Assembly (NCBI RefSeq): GCF_014641075.1
Contig: NZ_BMHP01000003.1
Span: 1,240,001 to 1,304,000 of the forward strand
From: Paenibacillus nasutitermitis
GTDB lineage: Bacteria; Bacillota; Bacilli; Paenibacillales; Paenibacillaceae
DNA: 64,000 bases
Direction of reading: 5' to 3'
Below are positions 1 to 9,415 of this stretch, one piece after another; position 1 is the stretch's first letter, and every line of letters starts with the position of its first letter. The position numbers were made by a program, and so were the translations under genes. Below the pieces are notes generated by a model. It was given only the letters and a program-made list of their open reading frames with translations. It ran no database searches and was not told the origin of the DNA.

Positions 1-3000
1 GATGCTAGGGTGACTGCGGTCCTTCTCAATCGTCTCCGATAATTGCCCCATATAGTTGTTTAAATATTTGGGGTCACTGGCGCGGGAGTCGCTTACGAAC
101 ATGACGGAATTCTCTTGTTCGACATAGAAGCCCAGCTCATCCGCGATATCCAGCACATATTCATATTGCGGCCAATGGGCAGCGCGGATATAGTTCACGT
201 TGGCTTCTTTGAGCTTGATCAGCGATTCGCGGTCATGCTGCGGATCGGCTGCTATCCCGATCAACGGCGAGGATTGATGCCAGTTTACGCCGCGCAGCTT
301 GACTTCCTTCCCGTTGACGAGCATTTTATTCCCTTCAATCTTTATCGAGCGGAAACCAACCTTCCTCACGACGGTCTCTCCGGCAGCTCCATTAACCTTC
401 GTCGTCGCCTTAAGCGTATACAGCCGCGGATGCTCGGCATCCCATTTTGCGGGCTTGATTACCGGAATGTTAACCGCCACTTCAGGGGTTCCCTTTGACA
501 AGGAGATCACGGAAGGCTGGATAGAAACCGGTTTGCCATCGGGGTCGGTGAGCGTAAGCTCCACATCGGCCTGATTCGCTTCGCCGAGCTCCATACCGAC
601 CGTCACGCTCAATGTCGCATCCGTATAGGTCGCATCGAACTCGGTATTCGTATGCAGCCGGGTCACATGCTCGTTTGGCAGTGCGAACAGCTTCACCTGT
701 CCAACCAAGCCCCGCACATGCTGATATTCCACAAATCCCGTCTCGGCGGTCAGACCGACCGTGATGACGGCTGTTTCGCCCGGCACCACATAATCCGTGA
801 TATCGGCATCGAAAGTGGTAAAACCTCCTCGATGCTGACGCACCAAATGACCGTTCACCCAAACTCTGGTGTAGCTGAAGGCCGCTTCGAAACGGAGCAT
901 GACTTTATTGCCGTCAAAGGCTGCCGGAACGAGAAACGATTTCTGGTAGGCATTCTCGATATTGCGGTCCGGGAACCAGTCTCCCCCTTGCGGCCCGCGG
1001 ATATCAAATCCGAGCACCTCAAGATTGGCAGGGACAATGACGTCAGACCAGGAATTCGTATTCAAGCCTTCTTTCCAGAAGCCTTGCTCCGGACTTTGTT
1101 TAAACTTCCACGTTCCGTCCAGGCTGACGATCGGTTCGGATACGCCTTTCACCGTGGAAGGAAGCGGTACAATAACGGGTCTGGGCCAGCCGTTCGTTTC
1201 CGGACCGACCGGCACGGCCGGCATCGGCTCGTTCGGAGCCCCCCAGATGTTAAGCTCGCTTATACCTGCTTTGGTGCCAGGCTCCATTCCTGTAACGGTG
1301 ACGCGCACATAACGTCTTGCCGTCTCAAGAAACCTGTCTCTTCTTACCTGTTGACGCCCTACAGCGTCGGTCCGGTCCGCTGCCAAATACCAGTGAAGAG
1401 CATCGGAGGACACTTCCACTTTGTACTTGTAATTCTTGGCTTCATTCCAGGTGATCTGGGTTCCGGTTAGTTCATAGTCGCCTCCCAGGTCAATCTGCAG
1501 CCAATTGCCTGCTTCTGCATTGCCTGCTACCCATGCGCTGGATGTCTCTCCGTCAACCGCATTTGCAGGCGGTTTGGAAGCTTCCGAGGAAGAGGCGGCA
1601 GCCGTTTTATTCAACGCCACATTCGTCTCATCGCGAAGGATGAAGTATGGGATCGTCATGGTTTCACTCGCCTTTGTCCCATCAGAAACATAAGCCCGAA
1701 TCTCGGTGTCCTCCGCAATTATAATTGGATCCGTATACGGAAGCTTGCCCGGCGATGTTTGCGGATCGGTTCCGTCAAGCGTATAGGCTATAGCAGCGCC
1801 CTGCATGCTGCTGGCTAGCGTCACGGCAGTTCCCTGCTCGACATCGCCGCCTGGAGGCGTGGCCGACAGCGGAACAATCTTGTAGACGAACGACCGGACC
1901 TCGCTATTCTCTTTGCCCTCCAGTTCGGCATAGGCCTGCAGCTTCACTTCAGTTCCAATCGCGATGCTATGAAGGACGATAGGACCTTCATAAGTAGCCT
2001 TCGTCACCGACGTAACCGGATCGGAGCCGTCGGTCGTGTAGTAGATCGCAGCTCCCGGCTGTTCGCCGAATAAATCCACAGCCGTACCATCAAGCACCGT
2101 TCCCGGCTGCACGCTGGCGTCTACCGGAAGCGCCACAGCGGAATTGTACAGCTCGAACTCCCAGATAGCCGTAGCTCCCCCGACCTTCTCCAGCTGATGA
2201 ATTCTCACATAACGGGCTTTAGCCGGCGTGAAGCTGTATACCTGATCCTTCAGGTCATCATTGGCATTTTCCTCGGCTACCGTAGTCCAGTTCTGCTTAT
2301 CATCCGAGACGTCGATCGTAAACCGGGTCATGTAATTGACATGATCCGGATTTTTCCGAAGGACGGCATAGTTGACCGGCTGACTGGACCCCAGATCAAC
2401 GATCAAATCCCATAATACATTCTGCTCCGGCTGCGCGTAAGTCCCGGCATTGCCATCGATCGCGCGTCCGGCTACATTACCCCAGCCTGCTGCTGCGGTC
2501 ATTGTCGCCGTTGCGCCCAGAGCCAGATTCGGATAGTCGGAGAAGTCCTCCTGCGGCAGCCGGTACGCATATGTACCCACTTCGCTCACGCCGCCTCCCC
2601 GTTCATCGACTGCAACGGCCTTGATTTCCGAATCGGAATCGATCACGATCGGCCCGGCATACTTGATCCGGGTCGTTGACGTTACCGGATCGGAACCATC
2701 CTTCGTATAATAAATCGTAGAGGTCCCGGGCGAACTGCCAAGTGTTACTTGCGTACCCGGCATTACGGTTCCCGAGCCTGGCGAAGCTGTCAGAACCGGG
2801 ATAATTTCAGCTTGCGGGAACAGCTCCAATTCACTGATCCTGACCGCCGGCCAGTCCACCCCTTCAGCCGTTTTCTTCGTGACATGCACCCGGACATACC
2901 TGGCCTGGATCCCGCTTTCCAGAATGCGGTCCGTAATGGTCTCCGTGTTGCCGACGACCGTATCCGCCGTTTCCCAAGGCCCGCTGTCGTCACCGGTGCT

Positions 3001-3573
3001 GTATTCCAATGTAAAATCCTTGGTCGCCCATGTTCCGGTTGCCCCATGGTAAAGCGTCCAGCGCTTGATGGTCTGGGCGGCGCCAAGATCGACCATCGCC
3101 CATTCATTGGTGACCGGACTGCTCTGCCAGCCGGTATCGCTGGTCGACCACATCCGGTTAAGCTGACCGTCGGTCAAATACGAAGCCGGATGCTGAGGCA
3201 GCGAGCTGCTTGCCGTAACCGGCTTGCCCAGTGCCAGATTCGAGGATGCATCAGCCGCAGCCAGAGCTCCCGAGTCGGAGCCCGCAACCGGCTCATTACC
3301 TTCGGTTATCGGTTCGCCAGACGGCGTCCCTTCACCTTCGGCCACCTGTCCGCTTGCCGGTAGTCCCTCACCTTCGATTACCTGTTCGCCTGCCGGCGCC
3401 ACTTCCACTTCCGGCAGTTCCTCCATAGGCAGCACTGCAGCTCCATTTGTCGCCGCTGTACCCGCTCCTTCTTCGCCATATGCCGTATTGACCTTAAGGG
3501 GCATGAACGCCATTTGGCTGATCAATACAACCATGCAAACCACGAGAAGTATGACCGACTTGATCTTGCGCAT
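1..3573 (-). CDS. Secreted multimodular glycoside hydrolase family 2 enzyme (3' end outside window)
   Basis: The reading frame is open from an ATG at 3573, with AGGGAGG upstream, to base 1 without a stop, so 1191 residues are visible. Residues 1-33 look like a signal peptide. Then come a Glu/Pro/Gly-rich linker, an F5/8 type C (CBM32-like) module (about 110-250), a chitobiase-C-like Ig module (258-334), a second F5/8 module (345-478), two more chitobiase-C-like modules (482-645, each with a YYTxDGSDP-type motif) and a third F5/8 module (650-778). GH2 sugar-binding (812-950), Ig-like (950-1068) and TIM-barrel (from about 1078, with VKLRGVNWHQSSP) domains follow. The catalytic glutamates would lie beyond the window. 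GH2 covers beta-galactosidases, glucuronidases, mannosidases and others, so specificity is open. It is the last visible gene after a CUT1 importer, which suggests extracellular trimming of the imported glycan. Confidence 0.88.
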   Translation of the reverse strand, partial: MRKIKSVILLVVCMVVLISQMAFMPLKVNTAYGEEGAGTAATNGAAVLPMEELPEVEVAPAGEQVIEGEGLPASGQVAEGEGTPSGEPITEGNEPVAGSDSGALAAADASSNLALGKPVTASSSLPQHPASYLTDGQLNRMWSTSDTGWQSSPVTNEWAMVDLGAAQTIKRWTLYHGATGTWATKDFTLEYSTGDDSGPWETADTVVGNTETITDRILESGIQARYVRVHVTKKTAEGVDWPAVRISELELFPQAEIIPVLTASPGSGTVMPGTQVTLGSSPGTSTIYYTKDGSDPVTSTTRIKYAGPIVIDSDSEIKAVAVDERGGGVSEVGTYAYRLPQEDFSDYPNLALGATATMTAAAGWGNVAGRAIDGNAGTYAQPEQNVLWDLIVDLGSSQPVNYAVLRKNPDHVNYMTRFTIDVSDDKQNWTTVAEENANDDLKDQVYSFTPAKARYVRIHQLEKVGGATAIWEFELYNSAVALPVDASVQPGTVLDGTAVDLFGEQPGAAIYYTTDGSDPVTSVTKATYEGPIVLHSIAIGTEVKLQAYAELEGKENSEVRSFVYKIVPLSATPPGGDVEQGTAVTLASSMQGAAIAYTLDGTDPQTSPGKLPYTDPIIIAEDTEIRAYVSDGTKASETMTIPYFILRDETNVALNKTAAASSSEASKPPANAVDGETSSAWVAGNAEAGNWLQIDLGGDYELTGTQITWNEAKNYKYKVEVSSDALHWYLAADRTDAVGRQQVRRDRFLETARRYVRVTVTGMEPGTKAGISELNIWGAPNEPMPAVPVGPETNGWPRPVIVPLPSTVKGVSEPIVSLDGTWKFKQSPEQGFWKEGLNTNSWSDVIVPANLEVLGFDIRGPQGGDWFPDRNIENAYQKSFLVPAAFDGNKVMLRFEAAFSYTRVWVNGHLVRQHRGGFTTFDADITDYVVPGETAVITVGLTAETGFVEYQHVRGLVGQVKLFALPNEHVTRLHTNTEFDATYTDATLSVTVGMELGEANQADVELTLTDPDGKPVSIQPSVISLSKGTPEVAVNIPVIKPAKWDAEHPRLYTLKATTKVNGAAGETVVRKVGFRSIKIEGNKMLVNGKEVKLRGVNWHQSSPLIGIAADPQHDRESLIKLKEANVNYIRAAHWPQYEYVLDIADELGFYVEQENSVMFVSDSRASDPKYLNNYMGQLSETIEKDRSHPSI

Positions 3574-3634
3574 ACTTTAGATCCCTCCCTGAGTTTCAAT
3601 TTTTTAACTTTCTTGTTTTATAACCCCGCTTCGT

Positions 3635-5197
3635 TTATTTTTTTGCTGCCAGAAAGGCATCCAGCTGCTTCTGCATCTCGGTAATGACCTTGTCAATGCC
3701 TGCCGACTTCAGCTTGCTCTGGAATTTAGGGAAGAACTGATCGTAATCCGAGAATCCCGCATAAGCCGAATCCACATACTCCTTCTCAACAGCGCTGATT
3801 TGGGCAATTTCGGCTTTGACAGGATCGGCATTGAAGCGGAATCCCAGAGTCGGCGCTTCGGTTGCTCCCTCATCCCACTTCTGCAGCGTCCCTGCAAAGT
3901 CCGGACTGATGTGTTTGCTGAAGTACTTCAACCGGATATCGTCCCATGCCCAATAAACCTGATTATAGGATTGCTGTTCGCCAATGCCCTCGATCGAGAT
4001 CGCGCTGTCGTCCATGACATAATTGACGTCCTTAACTCCGTAGGAGAACAGATCATAATTCTCCTGGTTGCTGCGGAACCAGTTGACAAATGCAACGGCG
4101 CCTTCAGGATTCTTGCTGGTTGCAAAGACGGACAGCAGGTTCGATGCCGCATCAAAAACATACTTCGGCTTCTCCGGATTCAGGAACACATCTTCGAGCT
4201 CTCCGTCCGGGAGCGTTTTCTTGAAGGCATCAATACGTTCAGTCGTCTTCAACACGTTGGACCAGATGGCTCCAAGCTTGCCATTGTTCAATGCGGCTTC
4301 GGGATCTTTGATCTCCTGGGCATCCTTTGGCATCCAACCGTTCGTATACCATTTTCTTTTTGTATTCACGATGTTTTTGAAAATGTCAGATTCATAGAAA
4401 TTATGAACCTTCAGCTCCGGATCAGCCGGATCGATATATCCCGGCCCTGCTCCCACGTCGCCAAGCGGCAGGTAAACGTTGCCGAATTCCCGAAGAAGCG
4501 CCCGGGTCCCGTCGTTCGCGACCGGTACCATGCCCTGCTCGTTCTTCTTAATGGCGTCCAGATAAGCTTCGAAATCAGCTAATGTCTTGATCTCCGGCAG
4601 ATTGTACTTCTTCCGCAGGTCCCCGCGTATCGCGAAGAAATTATTATTCTCGGCTGTCGGAACAAGCGTCGGAATGCCATAAATTTTATTATCGATCGAG
4701 GAGCTGAGCCAGTTGGCAGACGGAATGTTTTCCTTCAGATCCTGGCCGCTCTTCTCCAGCCACTCATCCAGCGGAGCAACCACATGCTTCGAGACGATTT
4801 GGGAGAGCCAGCTGACATGCGTCCAGGCCAGATCGTAATTTTCTCCCGAGGCCGCGATCAGATTGAGCTTGTTGTTGTATTGATCCCATGGAAAGTAAGT
4901 GAATTCAAGAGTAAGATCCAGGCCATCCGCATGCATCTTGTCTTCGATGGCTTTCTTTACATTCTTCAGATCCTTTGGCGCATCGCCGGGTAGAACCACC
5001 TTGACGGTTCCGCTAGCCTTCTTTTCTTTTTCTGCAGAATTGCCTGTATTCGCTTCTGCAGAATTCCCATTGCCCTCTTCTTTCTGCGTATTATTCTTCT
5101 TATCCCCGCTGTTGTTCTCTTTGCTTGAGCATGCCGAGAGCAGCCCGGTTAATAGAAGAGCCATTACTAGAACCGAAATCCATGTCTTTCTTTTCAC
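3635..5197 (-). CDS. Extracellular sugar-binding lipoprotein of CUT1 ABC importer (LplA-like)
   Basis: This 520-residue protein begins with a lipoprotein signal peptide and lipobox (LLTGLLSAC; Cys23). A low-complexity Asn/Glu/Lys tether follows, then a family 1 solute-binding fold. Its length is typical of the LplA/YtcQ group that binds oligosaccharides. Translation starts at a GTG (5197) with GGGAGG ten bases upstream; a nearby ATG is out of frame. Two permease genes lie just upstream and a GH2 enzyme just downstream on the same strand, so it is the binding subunit of that importer. No ATPase gene is present, as usual for this class, which generally borrows a shared MsmX-type ATPase. The ligand cannot be read from sequence. 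Confidence 0.93.
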   Translation of the reverse strand: MKRKTWISVLVMALLLTGLLSACSSKENNSGDKKNNTQKEEGNGNSAEANTGNSAEKEKKASGTVKVVLPGDAPKDLKNVKKAIEDKMHADGLDLTLEFTYFPWDQYNNKLNLIAASGENYDLAWTHVSWLSQIVSKHVVAPLDEWLEKSGQDLKENIPSANWLSSSIDNKIYGIPTLVPTAENNNFFAIRGDLRKKYNLPEIKTLADFEAYLDAIKKNEQGMVPVANDGTRALLREFGNVYLPLGDVGAGPGYIDPADPELKVHNFYESDIFKNIVNTKRKWYTNGWMPKDAQEIKDPEAALNNGKLGAIWSNVLKTTERIDAFKKTLPDGELEDVFLNPEKPKYVFDAASNLLSVFATSKNPEGAVAFVNWFRSNQENYDLFSYGVKDVNYVMDDSAISIEGIGEQQSYNQVYWAWDDIRLKYFSKHISPDFAGTLQKWDEGATEAPTLGFRFNADPVKAEIAQISAVEKEYVDSAYAGFSDYDQFFPKFQSKLKSAGIDKVITEMQKQLDAFLAAKK

Positions 5198-5263
5198 TGA
5201 TCATAAACCTCCCTTATGATGGTAAAGCTTGTATGTTGAACCGCCCGGTAAGACGGAGACAAC

Positions 5264-6142
5264 CTATCCTTTGACCGCGCCGATCATAATACCCTTCACG
5301 AAATATTTCTGAATGAAGGGATATACCAGCATAATCGGACCAATCGTAACGAGCACCATCGCCATTTTCGCCGTTTCCGAGGGCAGCGTCTGGCTGCCGG
5401 ATATCGTATTCCCCTGTGAGCTCATAAAGTTGATCATGGACTGGACTTTGAACAGCATGAACTGCAGCGGATACAATTCCCGGCTGTCGATCAGCCACAG
5501 GGCGAGTCCCCACTCATTCCAATAAGCAAGGGAAATGAACAAAGCAACGGTAGCGATAATCGGCCCCGAAAGCGGGAGCAGTATTCTCGTGAAGCTGTAG
5601 AATGGGCCCGCACCCTCGATCTCAGCCGATTCCAGCAAGGCTGGCGGCAAGGATTTAAAGTAATTCCGGATCAGAAACACATTGAACGGATTAATCAGCA
5701 TCGGCAAAATCAAAGCGAATATCGTATCTTTCAGATGCAGGTATTTGGTTACGAAGATATACCATGGGACCAGCCCTGCATTAAAGATCATCGTGATAAA
5801 AATAATCAGGGCAATGACGTTGCGGTATTTCACTTTGGGCATCGCCATGGCATTAGCCAGCATAGCGCTCAGAAATAACCCGAGCACGGTTCCCGACAGC
5901 GTTACGATAATGGAAATCAGGTAGCCGTTCCAGATCTCGTCACCGGCGAACAAGAGCCGGTACGCATCCAAGGAGAATGTCTCGGGCAAGAGTGAATAAC
6001 CATTCTTGAATACCGAGGACTCCCCTGAAATCGATACCATGATAGTAAGAAGAAACGGTATCGTCGTGAACGTGCAGAATGCGATAAAAATCGTATGAAA
6101 GATCGCCTGCGAGATGGAAAATCTTTTTTTTGATGCCGTCAT
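5264..6142 (-). CDS. CUT1 sugar ABC permease, LplC/YtcP type
   Basis: The protein has about six membrane segments. The EAA loop, which docks the ATPase, has the form LPPALLESAEIEGAGPF, and the C terminus QKYFVKGIMIGAVKG is a hallmark of the LplC/YtcP subfamily. A GTG further upstream (6154) overlaps the ribosome site GGAGG, so the ATG at 6142 is the better start, giving 292 residues. It follows its partner permease by 26 bases and precedes the binding lipoprotein, so the three make one importer. Confidence 0.93.
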   Translation of the reverse strand: MTASKKRFSISQAIFHTIFIAFCTFTTIPFLLTIMVSISGESSVFKNGYSLLPETFSLDAYRLLFAGDEIWNGYLISIIVTLSGTVLGLFLSAMLANAMAMPKVKYRNVIALIIFITMIFNAGLVPWYIFVTKYLHLKDTIFALILPMLINPFNVFLIRNYFKSLPPALLESAEIEGAGPFYSFTRILLPLSGPIIATVALFISLAYWNEWGLALWLIDSRELYPLQFMLFKVQSMINFMSSQGNTISGSQTLPSETAKMAMVLVTIGPIMLVYPFIQKYFVKGIMIGAVKG

Positions 6143-6168
6143 CGTACCCTCCACTATAAAAGAATTGA

Positions 6169-7083
6169 TTAGAACAGCGCGTTGTCGTTATTGACCTTCT
6201 TGACCGCCCAGTTACAGCCGAGCACGAAGAGGAAGCCGCACAAGGACTGGTATAATCCGACGGCTGCCGGCATGCTGATGTCGCCGACGTTCTTGACCGC
6301 GCGGAACACGTAGGTATCGATCACGTCCGTCGTTTCAAACAACAGTCCATTATCGCCCACAATCGAGTAGATGGTCTGGAAATCGCCGTAAAATATTTTG
6401 CCGGCGGCGAGCAGGGTCACGATAATGACGGTTGGCACAAGCAGCGGAAGCGTAATGAAGCGGATTTTCTGCCATCCGTTTGCGCCATCCAATGCTGCCG
6501 CTTCATATAATTCATCGTCGATGCCCACGATTGTGGCCAAATAAAGAATAACGGCATACCCCGTATTTTTCCATATAAAAACACCGACGAGAATGCTCAC
6601 CCAATAGCCGGCTGCGGAATACCAGTCAACCGCGGCTTGATTCATCGTCTGCAGGAGCTGGTTAAACAGGCCATATTTTGTGCTGAATATTAAGTAGACG
6701 AAATTACCTGCAACGATCGCCGAGAAGAAATACGGCAGGAACATCAGACTTTGATACATTCGGCGAAAAAAACTTCTTCTGATTTCATTCAATAAAATGG
6801 CGAATGCCACAGCTACGATCGTGCCGAATACAATGTAGTTGGCGTTGATGAATAACGTATTGAACGTTGTCCTCCACGCATAATCGCCTTGAAAGTAGAA
6901 CGCGAAGTTCTGCAGCCCGACCCACTTGCTCCCGAATATGCCGTCGGCAAAGTTGTAGTCTTTGAATGCAATCAGAATACCCGGCAGCGGCAAATAGCAG
7001 AATACCAGGAAGAATGTCAGACCCGGCAGCGCCATGAGGTAATACCATTTGTTTCTTCGCAGTTCTTCGAACATGCCGTTCAT
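6169..7083 (-). CDS. CUT1 sugar ABC permease, LplB type
   Basis: This 304-residue protein has six predicted membrane segments. The N terminus (ALPGLTFFLVFCYLPLPGILIAF) is characteristic of LplB-type permeases, and the EAA loop reads DDELYEAAALDGANGWQK. It is the first gene of the second sugar operon, directly below a promoter and a perfect cre match. The ribosome site GAGGAG is about twelve bases from the ATG. An ATG six bases earlier would give only a two-codon peptide (ATG GTA TGA), so it is not a competing start for the protein. Confidence 0.92.
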   Translation of the reverse strand: MNGMFEELRRNKWYYLMALPGLTFFLVFCYLPLPGILIAFKDYNFADGIFGSKWVGLQNFAFYFQGDYAWRTTFNTLFINANYIVFGTIVAVAFAILLNEIRRSFFRRMYQSLMFLPYFFSAIVAGNFVYLIFSTKYGLFNQLLQTMNQAAVDWYSAAGYWVSILVGVFIWKNTGYAVILYLATIVGIDDELYEAAALDGANGWQKIRFITLPLLVPTVIIVTLLAAGKIFYGDFQTIYSIVGDNGLLFETTDVIDTYVFRAVKNVGDISMPAAVGLYQSLCGFLFVLGCNWAVKKVNNDNALF

Positions 7084-7118
7084 ACCATTGAATCGCTCCT
7101 CGTAAATTACGTTTGTTG

Positions 7119-7132
7119 TGTAAGCGTTGTCA
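7119..7132 (-). promoter_or_regulatory. CcpA binding site (cre), perfect consensus match
   Basis: TGTAAGCGTTGTCA fits the cre consensus TGWAANCGNTNWCA at all fourteen positions. It lies 8 bases below the -10 box and therefore covers the expected transcript start of the operon that begins at 7083. In this position CcpA normally represses, so glucose repression of the importer/GH2 operon is inferred. Confidence 0.82.
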
Positions 7133-7140
7133 CCTCACAA

Positions 7141-7169
7141 ATCATAACGGGTACGGCCGCAAATTGAAA
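7141..7169 (-). promoter_or_regulatory. Sigma-A-like promoter of second sugar operon
   Basis: On the minus strand, -35 TTTCAA (7164-7169) and -10 TATGAT (7141-7146) are separated by 17 bases. The -35 box is weak and the -10 good. The cre site lies immediately downstream. Confidence 0.55.
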
Positions 7170-7282
7170 TTTCAGTTTGTTAAGATGATATAAATTAATT
7201 AAGAAACCCATGTTTGAAGTGTTCATTTGATATCAAAATCTTTCGATTCGGGCTGCTCAGCAAGCCCTGCCATGCCTGTACA

Positions 7283-7321
7283 ATAAGAAAACCGGCTCCC
7301 TTTAATGAAAGGAAACCGGCT
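7283..7321 (-). terminator. Intrinsic terminator of the 16-kb glycan operon
   Basis: On the minus strand a 14-base-pair stem (7308-7321 with 7290-7303), including three G-U pairs, and a CATU loop is followed by UUCUU. On the plus strand the same arms pair with mismatches, so the direction is minus. It closes the operon ending at 7409 and separates it from the operon starting at 7083. Confidence 0.75.
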
Positions 7322-7408
7322 GTGCTGGCTTATTTTTTTATAAGCTTTCACCTGTACCAGGCTTATATGTCTAAGAGAAGAAACTTGCTCCGCCGAAAAA
7401 GGAAGGCG

Positions 7409-9313
7409 TTAGCCGTTTCTCCTTGTGCCGCTCATATATGCCATTGCCGCTTCGAGGTTCATTCCTCCCTCCCAAGGCCGATAACGCGTACCCTGTGGCT
7501 GTCCGTTCACGTAATATTCCGCCCATGCCCCTACCGGATCCAGTATGGAAAGCGTTTTTTCGAAAACCTCTCTGGCCAGCGGATGCTGCATTTTCGTTAA
7601 TGCGTAAAGGAAGAGGCCATAGTCATATCCCAATGTTGTGGTACTATCAGGCTTTGAGGGTAATTTGCCGTCCTGCTTGTATTGGACAACCACTTCCTCC
7701 AGCATCGCGGACAACTCCGATTCGGAGAATATAGAAGCGTTCATATAGAAATGCATCAGGCTGACGGATTGCAAATAATGGATGGTGTCTGCGCTGCGCT
7801 CGAGAGGTTGGCTTGCCAGACAGGAAGGACAGACGTAGCGGTCTTTACCATTGTTCTGCGTCCATCCGAATCCGGTGCAGCCCTCGCATACTCCATGCCT
7901 GAATCCTGGAAGCTCCAAGCCGGATTTCCTGTCCGGGTTATTGGTCATCAGCTTGCCATCTTTCCAGAAATTGCTGCGGTAGTTTTCCCTGGTTAGCCTC
8001 AATATTTCCTTGTTCTCTGCCAGCTTCGGGTTTTCCCACAGCTTATGGCCGGCAATCCATTCAAGCAGCATGCTGCCGGCCTGAATGAAAAGCATGGTGG
8101 CTTCCGCCGATCCGTCATCGATGACATTCCGGGGGAGAACCCCGCAGGCAATGTAGGTCTCATCCCCATTAAAGGGAAGCATATGCCTAACCAAATGCCG
8201 GCACTGGGCGTGCCAAGCCCATTCCAGCATCGGGAAAATCTCTTGCAGGAGGGCAGCGTCACCCGTGCTGTTCAGATAGTCGAAGGATTGAATAATCAGA
8301 TAGGCCGTAATTTCGACATCGTCGTTTTCATGAACATGGAATATCCCTTCCTGGCCGATCCCCTGCGCATTTTTTAAATAACCGTATCTGCACCAAATAT
8401 TCCAATAGAATTCCAGCACCTGCTTGGCCTCTTGATCATGTCCCAGCTTCAATAAGCATCTGAAAGCCCCATATTGATCCCGGATGTACCCGAGATGATA
8501 ATTATGGCCGGCCAGAATTCCCCCTTCCCTGCCTTGCTGCGTCTTCACAAGAATGGCGTAATCGTCTATGGTTTGCATCAGCAGCGGATAGAAAGGATCG
8601 TTCTCCGGAAACCTTCCCTCGAGCCCGATACGCTGGCGACCATAATTGTGCCAATATTCTCTTGTTTCGGAGAGCATTTCCGCGTAATCCCGCTTCAGAG
8701 CCTTGTCCGTATTCATCACACATTCCGGATACGTTGGACCACCGATAATATAGATGCAGCTTTCTCCCGGTTTGAACCGCAATTCATGCACATGTCCCTC
8801 TTCGCTCTCCCGTTGATCCATATGGTCCAGGCAGCCCGTTGCCACAACCTGCTGCACCCTCTCATGCCTGGTGGGGTAATTGCCGTAGATGAAACTCCCC
8901 GCTTTGGCGAAGGCCAACAGCGCAAATGTTGGGGCCGATTCGGAATAACGGCACGAATGATTAACGACTTTAATCATGCTTTCCGTGACCAGCTTGAACT
9001 TCAACGGTTCGCTTAAGGTGATCTTTCTTATCAGGCAAGGATTAACGCAATCAACGCTATCCACCATTTCGCCTATGGGCTGATGATGTCTCAAGAGGAT
9101 ATGCCTCCAGATCGCCGTTCCCTTTTCCCTTATGGAATGAACCTCGATCTCTTCCGTCTCATCGATCATCAGCTTCATGAAGGACGGAGAACTGTAAGGG
9201 GGCCCGAAAACCTGGATAATATTCGGGCCTTGTTCGTAAACCGCCAGCTCCCCGTTGCCTAGGCAATGAATCGCTCCTTCATCGTTTCTGTTCATGCTGT
9301 TCCAAATCCTCAT
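7409..9313 (-). CDS. (alpha/alpha)6-barrel glycosidase-like protein with Cys4 ribbon
   Basis: This 634-residue protein has no signal peptide and should be cytosolic. The second half (about residues 240-630) reads like a six-hairpin glycosidase (glucoamylase/debranching-type toroid): GGILAGHNYHLGYIRDQYG, then HVHENDDVEITAYLI and later repeated helix pairs. The first 230 residues look like a beta-sandwich domain. I cannot assign a GH family. Four cysteines at 476, 479, 495 and 498 (CEGC and CPSC, 15 residues apart) form a zinc-ribbon-like insertion, which is unusual for such enzymes. The ATG at 9313 has GGAG ten bases upstream; a second ATG six codons later is also possible. It is the last gene of the long operon, after the YesM/YesN pair, and probably processes imported oligosaccharides. 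Confidence 0.75.
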   Translation of the reverse strand: MRIWNSMNRNDEGAIHCLGNGELAVYEQGPNIIQVFGPPYSSPSFMKLMIDETEEIEVHSIREKGTAIWRHILLRHHQPIGEMVDSVDCVNPCLIRKITLSEPLKFKLVTESMIKVVNHSCRYSESAPTFALLAFAKAGSFIYGNYPTRHERVQQVVATGCLDHMDQRESEEGHVHELRFKPGESCIYIIGGPTYPECVMNTDKALKRDYAEMLSETREYWHNYGRQRIGLEGRFPENDPFYPLLMQTIDDYAILVKTQQGREGGILAGHNYHLGYIRDQYGAFRCLLKLGHDQEAKQVLEFYWNIWCRYGYLKNAQGIGQEGIFHVHENDDVEITAYLIIQSFDYLNSTGDAALLQEIFPMLEWAWHAQCRHLVRHMLPFNGDETYIACGVLPRNVIDDGSAEATMLFIQAGSMLLEWIAGHKLWENPKLAENKEILRLTRENYRSNFWKDGKLMTNNPDRKSGLELPGFRHGVCEGCTGFGWTQNNGKDRYVCPSCLASQPLERSADTIHYLQSVSLMHFYMNASIFSESELSAMLEEVVVQYKQDGKLPSKPDSTTTLGYDYGLFLYALTKMQHPLAREVFEKTLSILDPVGAWAEYYVNGQPQGTRYRPWEGGMNLEAAMAYMSGTRRNG

Positions 9314-9415
9314 TTAACAACAGCTCCACTATAATCAAATGATGTCCAGCCGCGTTAACGGTTAACGGGATTAATAGACCTTGCAATCCTTGTTCAAGTG
9401 TTGAATTGAGCCACT

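Noticed and set aside
115..1470. Several plus-strand open frames over the left edge
   Set aside because: They are antisense to the continuous GH2 frame, have no ribosome sites and no family-like sequence.
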